A stretch of 54,317 bases of DNA from Martinezella rhizogenes (lineage in GTDB: Bacteria > Pseudomonadota > Alphaproteobacteria > Rhizobiales > Rhizobiaceae): positions 7,178 through 61,494 of the forward strand of contig NZ_JAPYZZ010000026.1 in NCBI RefSeq assembly GCF_027460065.1. Direction: 5' to 3'. Below the pieces are notes generated by a model that was not told the DNA's origin, made no database searches, and saw nothing but the letters and a program-made list of their open reading frames with translations. Positions within the stretch are counted from its first letter, which is position 1, and every line of letters begins with the position of its first letter. The translations under genes were made by a program, and so were the position numbers. Shown here piece after piece: positions 54,309 through 54,317 of the stretch.

Positions 54309-54317
54309 CCCATGACG
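54277..54317. repeat. Terminal inverted repeat (fold-back end)
   Basis: 16-bp arms CGTCATGGGCGCGGCC (54277-54292) and GGCCGCGCCCATGACG (54302-54317) around a 9-nt loop. In the left copy the natural sequence has only 7-bp arms (CGCGGCC/GGCCGCG) and continues differently. The last 9 bases are therefore a reverse-complement extension of the hairpin. Confidence 0.85.

Noticed and set aside
1..54317. Plasmid replicon, phage, ICE, CRISPR or RNA genes
   Set aside because: I looked on both strands for initiators, partition genes, integrases, transposases, repeat-spacer arrays and tRNA/rRNA sequences and found none.

Overview
The window reads as DNA from a rhizobial alphaproteobacterium (Rhizobium/Agrobacterium/Ensifer group). 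This rests on the etfB-etfA-ETF-QO set, the density of solute-importing ABC systems, a RIME-like palindromic intergenic repeat at 46909-47008, and the general codon use and GC. No rRNA, tRNA, CRISPR array, phage gene, transposase, integrase, relaxase or replication gene was found. Almost everything is uptake, oxidation and regulation of small carbon and nitrogen compounds.

Ends. The first 262 bases recur exactly at 54047-54308, inside the ETF-QO gene. Joining the two copies gives one uninterrupted 554-residue ETF-QO and a 54,046-bp circle. The last 9 bases fold back on the preceding sequence and look like a chimera. So the sequence is either circular, one unit of a tandem duplication, or an assembly loop. 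It carries no visible replicon function.

Region A (1-3033 and 53546-54308): etfB, etfA, ETF-QO and possibly a 52-residue ORF, all on the minus strand. They carry electrons from flavin dehydrogenases to ubiquinone. Region B (3309-24015): a large catabolic regulon. One minus-strand operon encodes a HemL-like aminotransferase, hydantoinase A, a 39-residue ORF locked between hyuA and hyuB by two ATGA overlaps, hydantoinase B, a SnoaL-like protein, a GMC oxidoreductase, an FAH-family hydrolase and an RpiR regulator. Divergent to it is a second GMC dehydrogenase with a small subunit. A further minus operon (glyoxalase I, 2-hydroxyacid dehydrogenase, FAD-linked oxidase) faces a plus-strand sugar-type ABC importer. 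The four promoters driving these units share one architecture: a GGATCAnnTGATCC palindrome, 2 nt, TTGACA, 7 nt, GGATCAT. This is the strongest new signal in the window.

Region C (24016-33642): a decayed GH42 beta-galactosidase, a LacI regulator with two operators flanking a promoter, and a sugar operon (TIM-barrel isomerase/epimerase, SBP, two permeases, ATPase, glucoside-3-dehydrogenase-like GMC protein). Region D (33953-46908): divergent operons that split both an ABC importer and a biotin-dependent acyl-CoA carboxylase between them. They also hold a BetI-like TetR, an acyl-CoA ligase, a fused double permease, a thiolase-like/DUF35 pair, a MaoC hydratase, an SDR and a betainyl-CoA-thioesterase-like protein. 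Together these suggest CoA-dependent breakdown of an imported carboxylate, possibly by retro-aldol cleavage. Region E (47192-53420): a dimethylglycine/sarcosine-dehydrogenase-like flavoprotein divergent from gabT-gabD, plus an unusual MerR-XRE-cupin regulator. The flavoprotein, and any acyl-CoA dehydrogenase acting in region D, would plausibly pass electrons to the ETF system of region A.
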